A DNA stretch of 21,364 nt from a virus. Below are positions 1-5,736 of this stretch, in pieces. The stretch is from the IMG/VR virus record IMGVR_UViG_3300046318_000097, positions 1 through 21,364 of that record; one strand, given 5' to 3'. Within the stretch, counting starts at the first letter, position 1; each line of letters begins with the position of its first letter. The notes beneath the pieces were generated by a model, which was not told the DNA's origin, did no database searches, and saw only the letters and a list, made by a program, of their open reading frames with translations. The position numbers and the translations under genes are program-made.

Positions 1-285
1 CCTGATGTTATCTTCCAAGTCCAGTCTGCTGGTCAAGTGACACAGGCCGCCGTCGGCTCAAACTTGTTCTTCTCAACTGGTGCTGTGGCCACTGGTAGCA
101 CGTATACTGGTAACTCCACCGCTTCTGTGGTTGCTGGCTCTTCTGCCGTGACAACTACTGCTGCTTTCCGCGTTGTGGGCTTCCCCAACATGGTTGGCTT
201 CTCAGTTGTTGGCGACGCATACACTGACGTGTTTGTGAAGATCAACCCCGGCTACCACAGCTACACCAACGCCGTTGGTCTGTAA
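1..285 (+). CDS. Virion structural protein, probable head decoration protein (5' partial)
   Basis: The reading frame is already open at base 1 (it begins PDVIFQVQSAG) and ends at TAA 283-285, so only the last 94 residues are present. A GTG at 37 could be taken as a start, but the frame is open and protein-like before it, so I treat it as internal. The visible part is rich in Thr, Val, Ser and Ala, lacks long charged helices, and ends with GDAYTDVFVKINPGYHSYTN, a beta-type ending I associate with small virion proteins encoded just before phage capsid genes. It lies 11 bases before the capsid gene with a GGAG site between. A role in decorating or stabilising the head is inferred from position and composition; no catalytic motif is visible. 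Confidence 0.6.
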   Translation, partial: PDVIFQVQSAGQVTQAAVGSNLFFSTGAVATGSTYTGNSTASVVAGSSAVTTTAAFRVVGFPNMVGFSVVGDAYTDVFVKINPGYHSYTNAVGL

Positions 286-296
286 GGAGTAAATAA

Positions 297-1226
297 ATGG
301 CTATTTCACGCGCACAACTGCTCAAAGAATTGCTGCCCGGCCTGAACGCTTTGTTCGGCATGGAGTACGCACGCTACGGCGAAGAGCACAAAGAAATCTA
401 CGAAACAGAGAAATCTGAGCGTAGCTTCGAAGAAGAAACCAAGCTGGCTGGCTTTGGTGCTGCACCTGTTAAGAACGAAGGCTCTGCCATCGCTTTTGAC
501 AATGCACAAGAAGCGTTCACAGCTCGCTACAACCACGAGACCATCGCTCTCGGCTTCTCCATCACGGAAGAAGCAGTTGAAGACAACTTGTACGACAGCC
601 TGTCTGCTCGTTACACCAAGTCTTTGGCTCGCGCCATGGCCTACACCAAGCAAGTGAAAGCTGCATCCGTTATCAACAACGGTTTCAGCGGCAGCTACTT
701 GGGTGGTGACGGTGTGTCATTGTTCGGCGTTAGCTCTGGTGGCTCACGTGTTGGTCACCCATTGGTGAACGGCTCTGTGAACTACAACAGCCCAACTACC
801 GCTGTTGACTTGAACGAAACTTCGTTGGAAAACGCTGTGATTCAAATCGCTGCGTGGACCGATGAACGCGGTCTGTTGATCGCTGCTAAGCCAGTCAAGA
901 TGGTCATCCCACCAGCTTTGATGTTCGTTGCTAAGCGTTTGTTGGATACCGAACTCCGCGTCGGTACTGCTGACAACGACATCAACGCGTTGAAGCAAAT
1001 GGGTGCTATCCCTGGTGGCTACACCGTCAACCACTTCTTGACCGACAGCAATGCCTGGTTCTTGACGACTGACGTGCCAAACGGCTTGAAGCACTTCGAG
1101 CGTTCAGCCCTGACAAATTCTATGGACGGAGACTTCGATACGGGCAACGTGCGCTACAAAGCACGCGAGCGTTATTCGTTTGGTTGGTCCGACCCATTGG
1201 GTATGTGGGGCTCTGCCGGCGCCTAA
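297..1226 (+). CDS. Major capsid protein (Mu gpT-like, HK97-fold type)
   Basis: The 309-residue product fits a HK97-fold coat protein of the kind related to the Mu major head subunit gpT. The N-terminal ~50 residues are charged and helical (EEHKEIYETEKSERSFEEET), followed by the typical stretch LAGFGAAPVKNEGSAIAFD. Next comes a conserved acidic block with ITEEAVEDNLYDSL near residues 91-104, a spine-helix-like region (ARYTKSLARAMAYTKQVKAA), and a C-terminal beta region ending near FGWSDPLGMWG. ATG 297 follows a GGAGTAAATAA ribosome site. A strong terminator starts 12 bases after the stop, consistent with separate high-level expression. No separate scaffold or protease is visible in the window; they could lie upstream. 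Alternative: another HK97-fold capsid subfamily. Confidence 0.85.
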   Translation: MAISRAQLLKELLPGLNALFGMEYARYGEEHKEIYETEKSERSFEEETKLAGFGAAPVKNEGSAIAFDNAQEAFTARYNHETIALGFSITEEAVEDNLYDSLSARYTKSLARAMAYTKQVKAASVINNGFSGSYLGGDGVSLFGVSSGGSRVGHPLVNGSVNYNSPTTAVDLNETSLENAVIQIAAWTDERGLLIAAKPVKMVIPPALMFVAKRLLDTELRVGTADNDINALKQMGAIPGGYTVNHFLTDSNAWFLTTDVPNGLKHFERSALTNSMDGDFDTGNVRYKARERYSFGWSDPLGMWGSAGA

Positions 1227-1237
1227 TCGGCGACACG

Positions 1238-1268
1238 AGAAAAGGGACTTCGGTCCCTTTTCTTTTTT
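1238..1268 (+). terminator. Strong intrinsic terminator after the capsid gene
   Basis: An 11-bp perfect stem (AGAAAAGGGAC at 1238-1248 pairing with GTCCCTTTTCT at 1253-1263) encloses a TTCG tetraloop at 1249-1252 and is followed by five T (1264-1268). This is a textbook rho-independent terminator on the + strand, 12 bases after the capsid stop codon. It probably terminates or trims most capsid messages. Confidence 0.9.
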
Positions 1269-1276
1269 GTGAAACA

Positions 1277-1363
1277 GGTGTATATTCACCACATCCCGGG
1301 AACTCCGGTGTATCTGACGGTCCCGGCCGACGACATGCAGACAGATACGCCTCACTTGCATGT
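1277..1363 (+). promoter_or_regulatory. Structured leader with three inverted repeats upstream of 1375
   Basis: The 106-base gap after the terminator holds three nested or tandem inverted repeats: GGTG/CACC around TATATT (1277-1290), CCGGGA/TCCCGG (1296-1301 with 1321-1326) and ACATGCA/TGCATGT (1333-1339 with 1357-1363). The last stem ends directly before the ribosome site AAGGAA (1364-1369) of the next gene. The TATATT at 1281 could be a -10 element, but no good -35 box lies upstream. A role in starting, stabilising or gating expression of the following gene is inferred. Confidence 0.45.
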
Positions 1364-1374
1364 AAGGAAACATC

Positions 1375-1893
1375 ATGGCAAATACCACTTTCAACGGCCC
1401 AGTACGGTCCGAAAACGGCTTTCAAGACATCTCCATCAACGCCACCACAGGTGTCGTTACCGTTGACGCTTCTTTCGGCGCTACGACCAGCGTGACAAAC
1501 TTGACAGCCACCAATTTGGTTTTCACTGACCAGAACCACCCCACAACCGCAGCGATCAACGCTACGGCTACAGCCACCGCAGCTCAAGTTGCAACAGGCT
1601 ACATCACTTCCACTTCAGCCGCCGCTACCACCATCACTCTGCCTACGGGCACTTTGTTGGGCGCAGCTCTCGGCGCGACCGCAGGTACCGTGATGGACCT
1701 GTACGTTGACAACACCGCTGGCGCAAACACAGTGACCATCGCTGTAGCCACAAACGGTATCTTGTCTACAGCCGCTGCGGACACTGCTGGTAGCTTCGGT
1801 GACTTGACCATCGCTTCTGGTGCAACAGGCATCGGCCGCTTTACGATCATGTTCTCCAGCCCAACAGCATACGTGTTCACTCGTACTGCCTAA
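1375..1893 (+). CDS. Small beta-rich virion protein, candidate capsid decoration protein or head fibre
   Basis: The 172-residue product is extremely rich in Ala, Thr and Gly with almost no Lys or Arg, as in secreted or virion beta-sheet proteins. It starts MANTTFNGPVRSENGF, a phrase like those at the N terminus of phage head-decoration or fibre-like proteins, and continues with alternating TTITLPTG and NTVTIAVATNG strands. ATG 1375 follows AAGGAA with a short spacer. The gene is isolated between a strong terminator and leader upstream and a GC-rich hairpin downstream, which points to abundant, independently tuned expression. Decoration function is inferred from position next to the capsid gene; I recognise no named family with certainty. 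Confidence 0.6.
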   Translation: MANTTFNGPVRSENGFQDISINATTGVVTVDASFGATTSVTNLTATNLVFTDQNHPTTAAINATATATAAQVATGYITSTSAAATTITLPTGTLLGAALGATAGTVMDLYVDNTAGANTVTIAVATNGILSTAAADTAGSFGDLTIASGATGIGRFTIMFSSPTAYVFTRTA

Positions 1894-1902
1894 TCAATCT
1901 CA

Positions 1903-1922
1903 GGGGCTTCGGCCCCAGTTTT
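1903..1922 (+). terminator. Weak intrinsic terminator or mRNA-processing hairpin
   Basis: The stem GGGGC (1903-1907) / GCCCC (1912-1916) with a TTCG loop is followed by AGTTTT. The stem is only 5 bp and the T tract short, so it likely gives partial termination or protects the 3' end of the upstream message. The ribosome site of the next gene begins immediately after. Confidence 0.5.
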
Positions 1923-1936
1923 AAAGGAGAATTGAT

Positions 1937-2227
1937 ATGACAATGCAAGGTGACGTAAAAAGCGTCCACACGAGCACAAGTGCTTCGCTGGTGGGTTATC
2001 GCACACGTGTCAAAGGCTTTTCCATTTGCGCTACGGCCAGCCAAGCTGGTACGCTGTTGCTTAAAGACGGTGGTTCAGGCGGTACAACACGGATTGAGAT
2101 TGATCTCCCATCAAACTCGAACCCAAACTCGTTCTATGTGGCTATCCCACAAGAAGGTGTACTGTTCACAACCGACGTTTACGCCACACTGACGAACATC
2201 GCCAGTGTGACCGTTTTCTACGGCTAA
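1937..2227 (+). CDS. Small conserved phage protein, probable virion component
   Basis: The 96-residue product starts MTMQGDVKSVHTS and reads as a small beta-sandwich: alternating hydrophobic strands (YRTRVKGFSICATA, GTLLLKDGG, RIEIDLPS, SFYVAIPQEG, ASVTVFYG) separated by Gly/Ser/Asn turns. It has no signal peptide, membrane helix or catalytic motif. The start at 1937 has a strong AAAGGAGA site at 1923-1930. It sits between the probable decoration gene and the holin-like gene, so a virion role is likely but unproven. I do not recognise a named family. Confidence 0.6.
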   Translation: MTMQGDVKSVHTSTSASLVGYRTRVKGFSICATASQAGTLLLKDGGSGGTTRIEIDLPSNSNPNSFYVAIPQEGVLFTTDVYATLTNIASVTVFYG

Positions 2228-2235
2228 GGCACCCC

Positions 2236-2445
2236 ATGAAAGACCCGTTCGCAAATATGGATGAGTCGATGAAGAGCCTCGTTGACGGGGTCTCTGTCAT
2301 TGCTACTGTTGGAACTTTGATCGAAATGCTCCCATCAATCGCAGCGCTTTTCACGATTGTCTGGACGGGCATCCGTATCTACGAGACCGACACGATTCAA
2401 CGTTTGTTGGGCCGCAAAGGGGGCAGTGATGCCGTCGACCAGTAA
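2236..2445 (+). CDS. Small membrane protein, putative holin (class II-like)
   Basis: This 69-residue protein has a short polar N terminus, a hydrophobic stretch at about 18-29, a second at about 31-48 (LPSIAALFTIVWTGIRIYE) and a basic C-terminal tail (RLLGRKGG). Size and layout resemble T7-type class II holins, and the phrase WTGIRIYETDT resembles short phage peptides annotated as holins. Holins form inner-membrane lesions that let endolysin reach the cell wall. It is 12 kb from the endolysin, and a second holin-like gene sits at 13975, so this could instead be an antiholin or a virion-associated membrane peptide. Its 3' end overlaps the next gene by 17 bases. Confidence 0.5.
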   Translation: MKDPFANMDESMKSLVDGVSVIATVGTLIEMLPSIAALFTIVWTGIRIYETDTIQRLLGRKGGSDAVDQ

Positions 2446-2827
2446 AAAGCAACGCAACTTCATGGCGGCGGTGGCACATAGCCCCTCGTTTGCCAAGAAG
2501 GTTGGGGTCCCGCAGTCGGTAGGCGCTGAATTCAACGCCGCTGACAAAGGAAAGAAGTTCGGCAAGGGTGGTTCTACTCGTGCTGATTTGCAACGCGTCA
2601 ATGAACGCAAAACTCAGCATGGCGACATGCAACTTTTCAAAGAAGGAGGCCGAATCATGGCTACCAAAAACAACGGCATCACTACTGCCAAAATGGGTAA
2701 AGTCCGCACTGCTGCTCCAAGCAAAGATGGTGTTGCCTCTAAGGGTAAAACCAAGGGCAAGATGATTGCAATGAAGTCGAGCAAGCCTCTGGGCATGTGC
2801 GGCGGCGGCATGGCCAAGAAGAAGTAA
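2429..2827 (+). CDS. Small basic phage protein of unknown function with an internal in-frame start
   Basis: The 132-residue product starts MPSTSKKQRNFMAAVAHSPS, a phrase seen in a widespread but functionally unassigned phage family. I chose ATG 2429 because AAAGGGGG precedes it and because upstream in-frame codons overlap the holin-like gene. The N-terminal half (1-75) has the conserved block FAKKVGVPQSVGAEFNAADKGKKF; the C-terminal half is Lys-rich (SKGKTKGKMIAMKSSKP) and ends MCGGGMAKKK. The two halves may be separable: a perfect Shine-Dalgarno and ATG occur between them at 2643-2659. High charge could suit DNA or RNA contact in the head, but this is only inference. Confidence 0.7.
   Translation: MPSTSKKQRNFMAAVAHSPSFAKKVGVPQSVGAEFNAADKGKKFGKGGSTRADLQRVNERKTQHGDMQLFKEGGRIMATKNNGITTAKMGKVRTAAPSKDGVASKGKTKGKMIAMKSSKPLGMCGGGMAKKK
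2643..2649 (+). promoter_or_regulatory. Perfect Shine-Dalgarno inside the 2429-2827 gene
   Basis: AAGGAGG lies 7 bases before an in-frame ATG at 2657. The context (AAGGAGGC then ATC ATGGC) closely matches the start of the next gene (AAGGAGG at 2831-2837 before ATG 2843), which argues that it is a working ribosome site and not just codons for Lys-Glu-Gly-Gly. Confidence 0.55.
2657..2827 (+). CDS. Nested in-frame product of the 2429 gene (56 residues, candidate)
   Basis: Translation from ATG 2657 would give a 56-residue, strongly basic protein starting MATKNNGITTAK and ending MCGGGMAKKK. It includes DGVASKGKTKGKMI, a phrase I associate with small phage virion-region proteins that often carry it near their own C terminus. 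The perfect Shine-Dalgarno supports a separate product made alongside the longer protein. It may mark two ancestral genes that fused when a stop codon was lost. Function unknown. Confidence 0.4.
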   Translation: MATKNNGITTAKMGKVRTAAPSKDGVASKGKTKGKMIAMKSSKPLGMCGGGMAKKK

Positions 2828-2842
2828 TTCAAGGAGGCCATC

Positions 2843-3235
2843 ATGGCAACATCCGCATTTGGTAAAGCGTTCGCTGAAGCCCGCAAGGCTGGCGACAAAG
2901 AGTTCAGTTTCAACGGCAAGCTGTACACCACCGCAATGAAGGGCGAGAAATCTGCCCCCGGCGGTCGTGAGCCTGTTCACGTTGACGCTGAGGCAGGTAT
3001 GTCTCGTGGCCGCCGTGACTATGTCACCAGCGGCAAGCAGTCGTTTGACACAGAGACTGAACCTTCTACACCAGACATGAGCGCGTACAAACCACGTCGT
3101 GCACCAAAGCCTTTGACGGAAGTCACAAAGCCTGGCACACGCACCAACTACGAAAACGAAGACGGCATGAAAAAAGGCGGCTCCGTTAAGGGTTGGGGTA
3201 AAGCACGCGGCGCGCGCAAAGCGAAGATGTACTGA
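2843..3235 (+). CDS. Small basic phage protein of unknown function
   Basis: The 130-residue product starts MATSAFGKAFAEARKAGDKE followed by FSFNGKLYTTAM, an N-terminal block I recognise as recurring in phage proteins without an assigned role. The middle (residues ~45-100) is polar and probably disordered (PSTPDMSAYKPRRAPKP). The C terminus MKKGGSVKGWGKARGARKAK is a Lys/Arg-rich tail, also a recurring phage ending. The start has AAGGAGG at 2831-2837 with a 5-base spacer. The Gly-Gly-x-Val element near residue 113 belongs to the motif shared by several proteins in this window. Confidence 0.7.
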   Translation: MATSAFGKAFAEARKAGDKEFSFNGKLYTTAMKGEKSAPGGREPVHVDAEAGMSRGRRDYVTSGKQSFDTETEPSTPDMSAYKPRRAPKPLTEVTKPGTRTNYENEDGMKKGGSVKGWGKARGARKAKMY

Positions 3236-3236
3236 C

Positions 3237-3515
3237 ATGATGGCCAGCCGTGGGATGGGGGCTGTGGCCCCCAGCAAGATGCCGAAGGCCACCACCATTG
3301 AGCGCAAGGACGACCCGAATAAGGTCAAAGTCTTTGCGGAAGGTGGCAAGGTCAATGCTGCGGGTAACTACACCAAGCCATCGCTTCGCAAGAAGATCGT
3401 GTCTCAGGTGAAGGCCGCAGCAACCCATGGCACTGGCGCAGGCCAGTGGTCTGCCCGTAAAGCGCAGTTGGTGGCCAAGAAGTACAAGGCTGCCGGCGGC
3501 GGGTACAAGGACTAA
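3237..3515 (+). CDS. Small conserved basic phage protein (unknown function)
   Basis: This 92-residue protein begins MMASRGMGAVAPSKMPK and contains FAEGGKVNAAGNYTKPSLRK followed by a Lys/Gly-rich end (GQWSARKAQLVAKKYKAAGG). The pattern is common in phage structural regions and I know of no function. The start could be ATG 3237 or ATG 3240; both lie just after the previous stop (3233-3235) and neither has a strong ribosome site, so translation is probably coupled to the upstream gene. The high Lys/Gly content and lack of hydrophobic segments suggest a flexible nucleic-acid-binding or packing protein, as inference only. Confidence 0.7.
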   Translation: MMASRGMGAVAPSKMPKATTIERKDDPNKVKVFAEGGKVNAAGNYTKPSLRKKIVSQVKAAATHGTGAGQWSARKAQLVAKKYKAAGGGYKD

Positions 3516-3516
3516 A

Positions 3517-3750
3517 ATGAAAGCACCGCAGAAATCCCTGAAGGATTGGGGCGACCAGAAGTGGCGTACCAAGTCCGGCAAACCGTCTTCCAAGACGGGG
3601 GAGCGGTACCTGCCTGAGAAGGCGATTAAGTCCTTGAGTGCTGCGGAGTACGCAGCCACCACCAAAGCAAAACGTGCAGGCAAAGCGGCCGGGAAACAGT
3701 TTGTTGCCCAGCCAAAAACGGTTGCGAAGAAAACAGCGAGGTTTCGGTAA
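3517..3750 (+). CDS. Small basic phage protein, DUF5872-like
   Basis: The 77-residue product starts MKAPQKSLKDWGDQKWRTKS and continues with GKPSSKTGERYLPEKAIKSL and EYAATTKAKRAGKAAGKQFV. This Trp/Lys pattern resembles a family of unknown function shared by tailed phages and large eukaryotic viruses (DUF5872 as I recall; the assignment is from memory). I chose ATG 3517, one base after the previous stop, because longer in-frame versions would overlap the upstream gene by about 90 bases. About a third of the residues are Lys or Arg. It joins the next gene by TAATG, implying translational coupling. Confidence 0.7.
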   Translation: MKAPQKSLKDWGDQKWRTKSGKPSSKTGERYLPEKAIKSLSAAEYAATTKAKRAGKAAGKQFVAQPKTVAKKTARFR

Positions 3751-4004
3751 TGGCTAAATCACCTGCATGGCAGCGCAAAGAAGGCAAGTCCGAGAAGGGC
3801 GGCTTGAACGCTAAAGGACGTGCCTCCTACAACAAGGCAAACCCCGGCAAGCCTGGTCTGAAGGCCCCTCAGCCTGAAGGCGGCGCGCGCAAGAAGTCAT
3901 TCTGTGCACGCATGTCTGGTATGAAGGCCAAGCTGACTTCCGAGAAGACAGCCAAGGACCCGAACAGCCGTATCAATAAAAGCCTGCGGGCATGGAAATG
4001 CTAA
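3750..4004 (+). CDS. Small basic phage protein, DUF6321-like
   Basis: This 84-residue protein starts MAKSPAWQRKEGKSEKGGLN and carries AKGRASYNKANPG, then KKSFCARMSGMKAKLTSEKT and a C-terminal DPNSRINKSLRAWKC. I recognise this layout from a conserved family of unknown function (DUF6321-like, from memory) in phages and giant viruses. Two Cys (in FCARM and the last residue) could form a disulfide or bind metal, but that is speculation. Its start overlaps the previous stop by one base (TAATG), and its own stop at 4002-4004 abuts the connector gene start, so the whole run appears co-translated. Confidence 0.7.
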   Translation: MAKSPAWQRKEGKSEKGGLNAKGRASYNKANPGKPGLKAPQPEGGARKKSFCARMSGMKAKLTSEKTAKDPNSRINKSLRAWKC

Positions 4005-4937
4005 ATGGCAAACACCTCTGGAACCACTGGATTCAACCTTGACTTGACCGAACTGGTCGAGGAGGCGTTCGAGCGCGTGGGCTCGGAGATGCGCACTGGT
4101 TATGACCTCAAGACTGCTCGCCGCAGTCTGAACCTTTTGTTCGCCGACTGGGCGAACCGTGGCGTGAACATGTGGACGTTTGAGCAGGGCACGATCAACC
4201 TCGTGCCAGGCCAGAACACATACGCTCTGCCCAACGATACCGTGGACCTGCTCGAGCACGTGATTCGCACGCAGGCCAACCAGACAGCCAATCAGGCTGA
4301 TCTGACGATCACACGTATCAGCGTGTCGACGTACGCAACACTCCCCAACAAGCTGCAACAAGCCCGCCCGATTCAGGTGTGGGTGCAGCGCATGGACGGA
4401 CAGACTTCAGTAACCGGAGCACTCCTTGCCAGCGACATCACTGCGACAGATACCACCATCACTCTGGACACCGTTGTTGGACTTCCGGCAACCGGTTTCA
4501 TCAAGATTGACAACGAGTTCATCCAGTACGGTTACATCGACGGCAACTCGCTCTACAGCTGCTTCCGCGGGCAGAACAACTCCACGGCAGCTTCCCATAC
4601 TACTGGTGCCGCGGTCTACTGGGCCAAGCTCCCAGCAGTGACCGTTTGGCCAACCCCTGACAACTCTCAGGCGTATCAGTTCGTGTACTGGCGCATGCGC
4701 CGCGTGCAAGACGCCGGCGGCGGTGTGAACGTCATGGACGTGCCCTTCCGCTTTGTGCCTTGCATGACCGCTGGCCTGGCCTACTACTTGGCGCTCAAGG
4801 TGCCGAGTGGCTTCAACCGTTTGGACGTGCTCAAGATGCAATACGACGAGGCTTGGGCCAATGCTGCGCAGGAAGACCAAGAGAAGGCTGCCGTGCGCTT
4901 TGTGCCGCGTCAGCAGTTCATTGGGGGCGGGTTCTAA
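4005..4937 (+). CDS. Head-to-tail connector / tail tubular A-like protein with inserted fibre-type domain
   Basis: The 310-residue product begins with a helical region containing LVEEAFERVGSEMRTGYDL and ARRSLNLLFADWANRG, the pattern of P22 gp4 / T7 gp11-like adaptor proteins that dock under the portal and link head to tail. A beta region with NTYALPNDTVDLLEHVIRT follows. Residues ~133-207 look like an inserted beta domain (ITATDTTITLDTVVGLP, IDNEFIQYGYIDGN, LYSCFRGQNNS) of the kind usually found in fibre or appendage proteins. The C-terminal half returns to the adaptor pattern (YWRMRRVQDAG, VPFRFVPCMTAGLAYYLALK) and ends in an acidic-basic helix. ATG 4005 abuts the previous stop. Adaptor assignment is from pattern memory; a tail-tube role is the alternative. 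Confidence 0.65.
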   Translation: MANTSGTTGFNLDLTELVEEAFERVGSEMRTGYDLKTARRSLNLLFADWANRGVNMWTFEQGTINLVPGQNTYALPNDTVDLLEHVIRTQANQTANQADLTITRISVSTYATLPNKLQQARPIQVWVQRMDGQTSVTGALLASDITATDTTITLDTVVGLPATGFIKIDNEFIQYGYIDGNSLYSCFRGQNNSTAASHTTGAAVYWAKLPAVTVWPTPDNSQAYQFVYWRMRRVQDAGGGVNVMDVPFRFVPCMTAGLAYYLALKVPSGFNRLDVLKMQYDEAWANAAQEDQEKAAVRFVPRQQFIGGGF

Positions 4938-5327
4938 GTGGGCAATCGGTTCTCATCCGGCAAGAACAGCATCGCCGAGTGCGATCGCTGTGGCTTCCGG
5001 TTCAAGCTGCACCAGCTACGTCGTGAGGTCGTCAAGACCAAGAACTACGAGCTGCTGGTTTGCGGCCCATGTTGGGACCCCGATCAGCCTCAGCTCCAGT
5101 TGGGTATGTACCCCGTGGATGACCCACAAGGCGTGCGCAACCCACGACCAGACCGAAGCTACACCGCCTCGGGCATTTTGCCTAGCGGGTACCAAGGTGA
5201 AGGCAGCAGGAACTTACAATGGGGTTGGAACCCTGTTGGTGGCTCCAGCTTTTTTGATGACCCGCTCACACCAAACAACTTGGCATTGAGCGTGGAAATT
5301 GGTACAGTCACTGTAACAACGACGTAA
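4938..5327 (+). CDS. Zinc-ribbon protein of the phage neck region
   Basis: The 129-residue protein has a Cys4 zinc-ribbon signature, C15-x2-C18 (AECDRCGFRFKL) and C42-x2-C45 (LLVCGPCWDPDQ), followed by a conserved segment LQLGMYPVDDPQGVRNPRPD and a Ser/Asn/Gly-rich end. I recognise this as a recurring protein encoded between connector genes in podovirus-like genomes; its role is not assigned. The GTG start at 4938 directly abuts the previous stop (4935-4937), so it relies on coupling. Possible roles are a structural zinc fold in the virion neck or a DNA contact near the portal; neither is shown by sequence. Confidence 0.75.
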   Translation: MGNRFSSGKNSIAECDRCGFRFKLHQLRREVVKTKNYELLVCGPCWDPDQPQLQLGMYPVDDPQGVRNPRPDRSYTASGILPSGYQGEGSRNLQWGWNPVGGSSFFDDPLTPNNLALSVEIGTVTVTTT

Positions 5328-5337
5328 GGAGCCGAAC

Positions 5338-5529
5338 ATGGCGAAAATGGACAAGGCCGATTTGGCCCAAGACAAGAAGATGATTAAGTCGGCCGTGGGC
5401 AAGCATGAGAAAAACATGCACCCAGGCAAGACACCAACTAAGCTGCGTGCTGGTGGTAAGACCAACAGCGACATGCTCAAGATGGGTCGTGGTTTGGCCA
5501 AGATCGCCAACCAAAAAGCAAAGGGCTAA
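5338..5529 (+). CDS. Small Lys-rich phage protein of unknown function
   Basis: This 63-residue protein starts MAKMDKADLAQDKKMIKSAV and continues with a His/Lys patch (KHEKNMHPGKTPTKL) and a second helix (DMLKMGRGLAKIANQ). It is strongly basic, probably two helices joined by a flexible loop, and lacks membrane segments. The start has AAGGAG at 5326-5331 with a short spacer. It resembles other small basic proteins of this phage type; no function is known to me. It contains an AGGK element (LRAGGKTN) of the kind that recurs in other proteins here. Confidence 0.65.
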   Translation: MAKMDKADLAQDKKMIKSAVGKHEKNMHPGKTPTKLRAGGKTNSDMLKMGRGLAKIANQKAKG

Positions 5530-5531
5530 TC

Positions 5532-5735
5532 ATGGCTACCTACAAGCAACCACAGAAAAAACCTATTGCCGCCGCCGGCGTTGAGAAAAACAACACCAAG
5601 GCCAACAAAGACATGAACGTGTCTTCGGCCAACCGTCACAGCAATGACTACAAGGGCGTCAAGACTTCGGGTATCAAAATCCGCGGTACTGGTGCAGCAA
5701 CCAAGGGCCTGATGGCTCGCGGACCAATGGCCTAA
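5532..5735 (+). CDS. Small Lys/Gly-rich phage protein of unknown function
   Basis: The 67-residue product begins MATYKQPQKKPIAAAGVEKN and ends with KTSGIKIRGTGAATKGLMAR then GPMA. The C-terminal phrase IKIRGTGAATKG is one I know from many small phage proteins, usually as the last 20 residues. The protein is polar and probably disordered. It begins two bases after the previous stop and ends one base before the next start, with no strong ribosome site, so it is expected to be coupled to its neighbours. Function unknown. Confidence 0.65.
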   Translation: MATYKQPQKKPIAAAGVEKNNTKANKDMNVSSANRHSNDYKGVKTSGIKIRGTGAATKGLMARGPMA

Positions 5736-5736
5736 C

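Noticed and set aside
1259-1286. A sigma-70-like promoter using TATATT at 1281
   Set aside because: No acceptable -35 box lies 16-18 bases upstream; the region there is the terminator T tract. I kept it only as part of the leader description.
1269-1466. A GTG-started + strand frame in the gap after the capsid terminator
   Set aside because: Its start lies at the end of the terminator T tract with no ribosome site, and it runs 92 bases into the 1375 gene in another frame. The gap is better explained as a leader.
2351-3355. A long reverse-strand frame (334 codons)
   Set aside because: It lies opposite four well-supported small genes with good ribosome sites, has a Cys/His/Arg-rich composition typical of antisense reading, and shows no family pattern.
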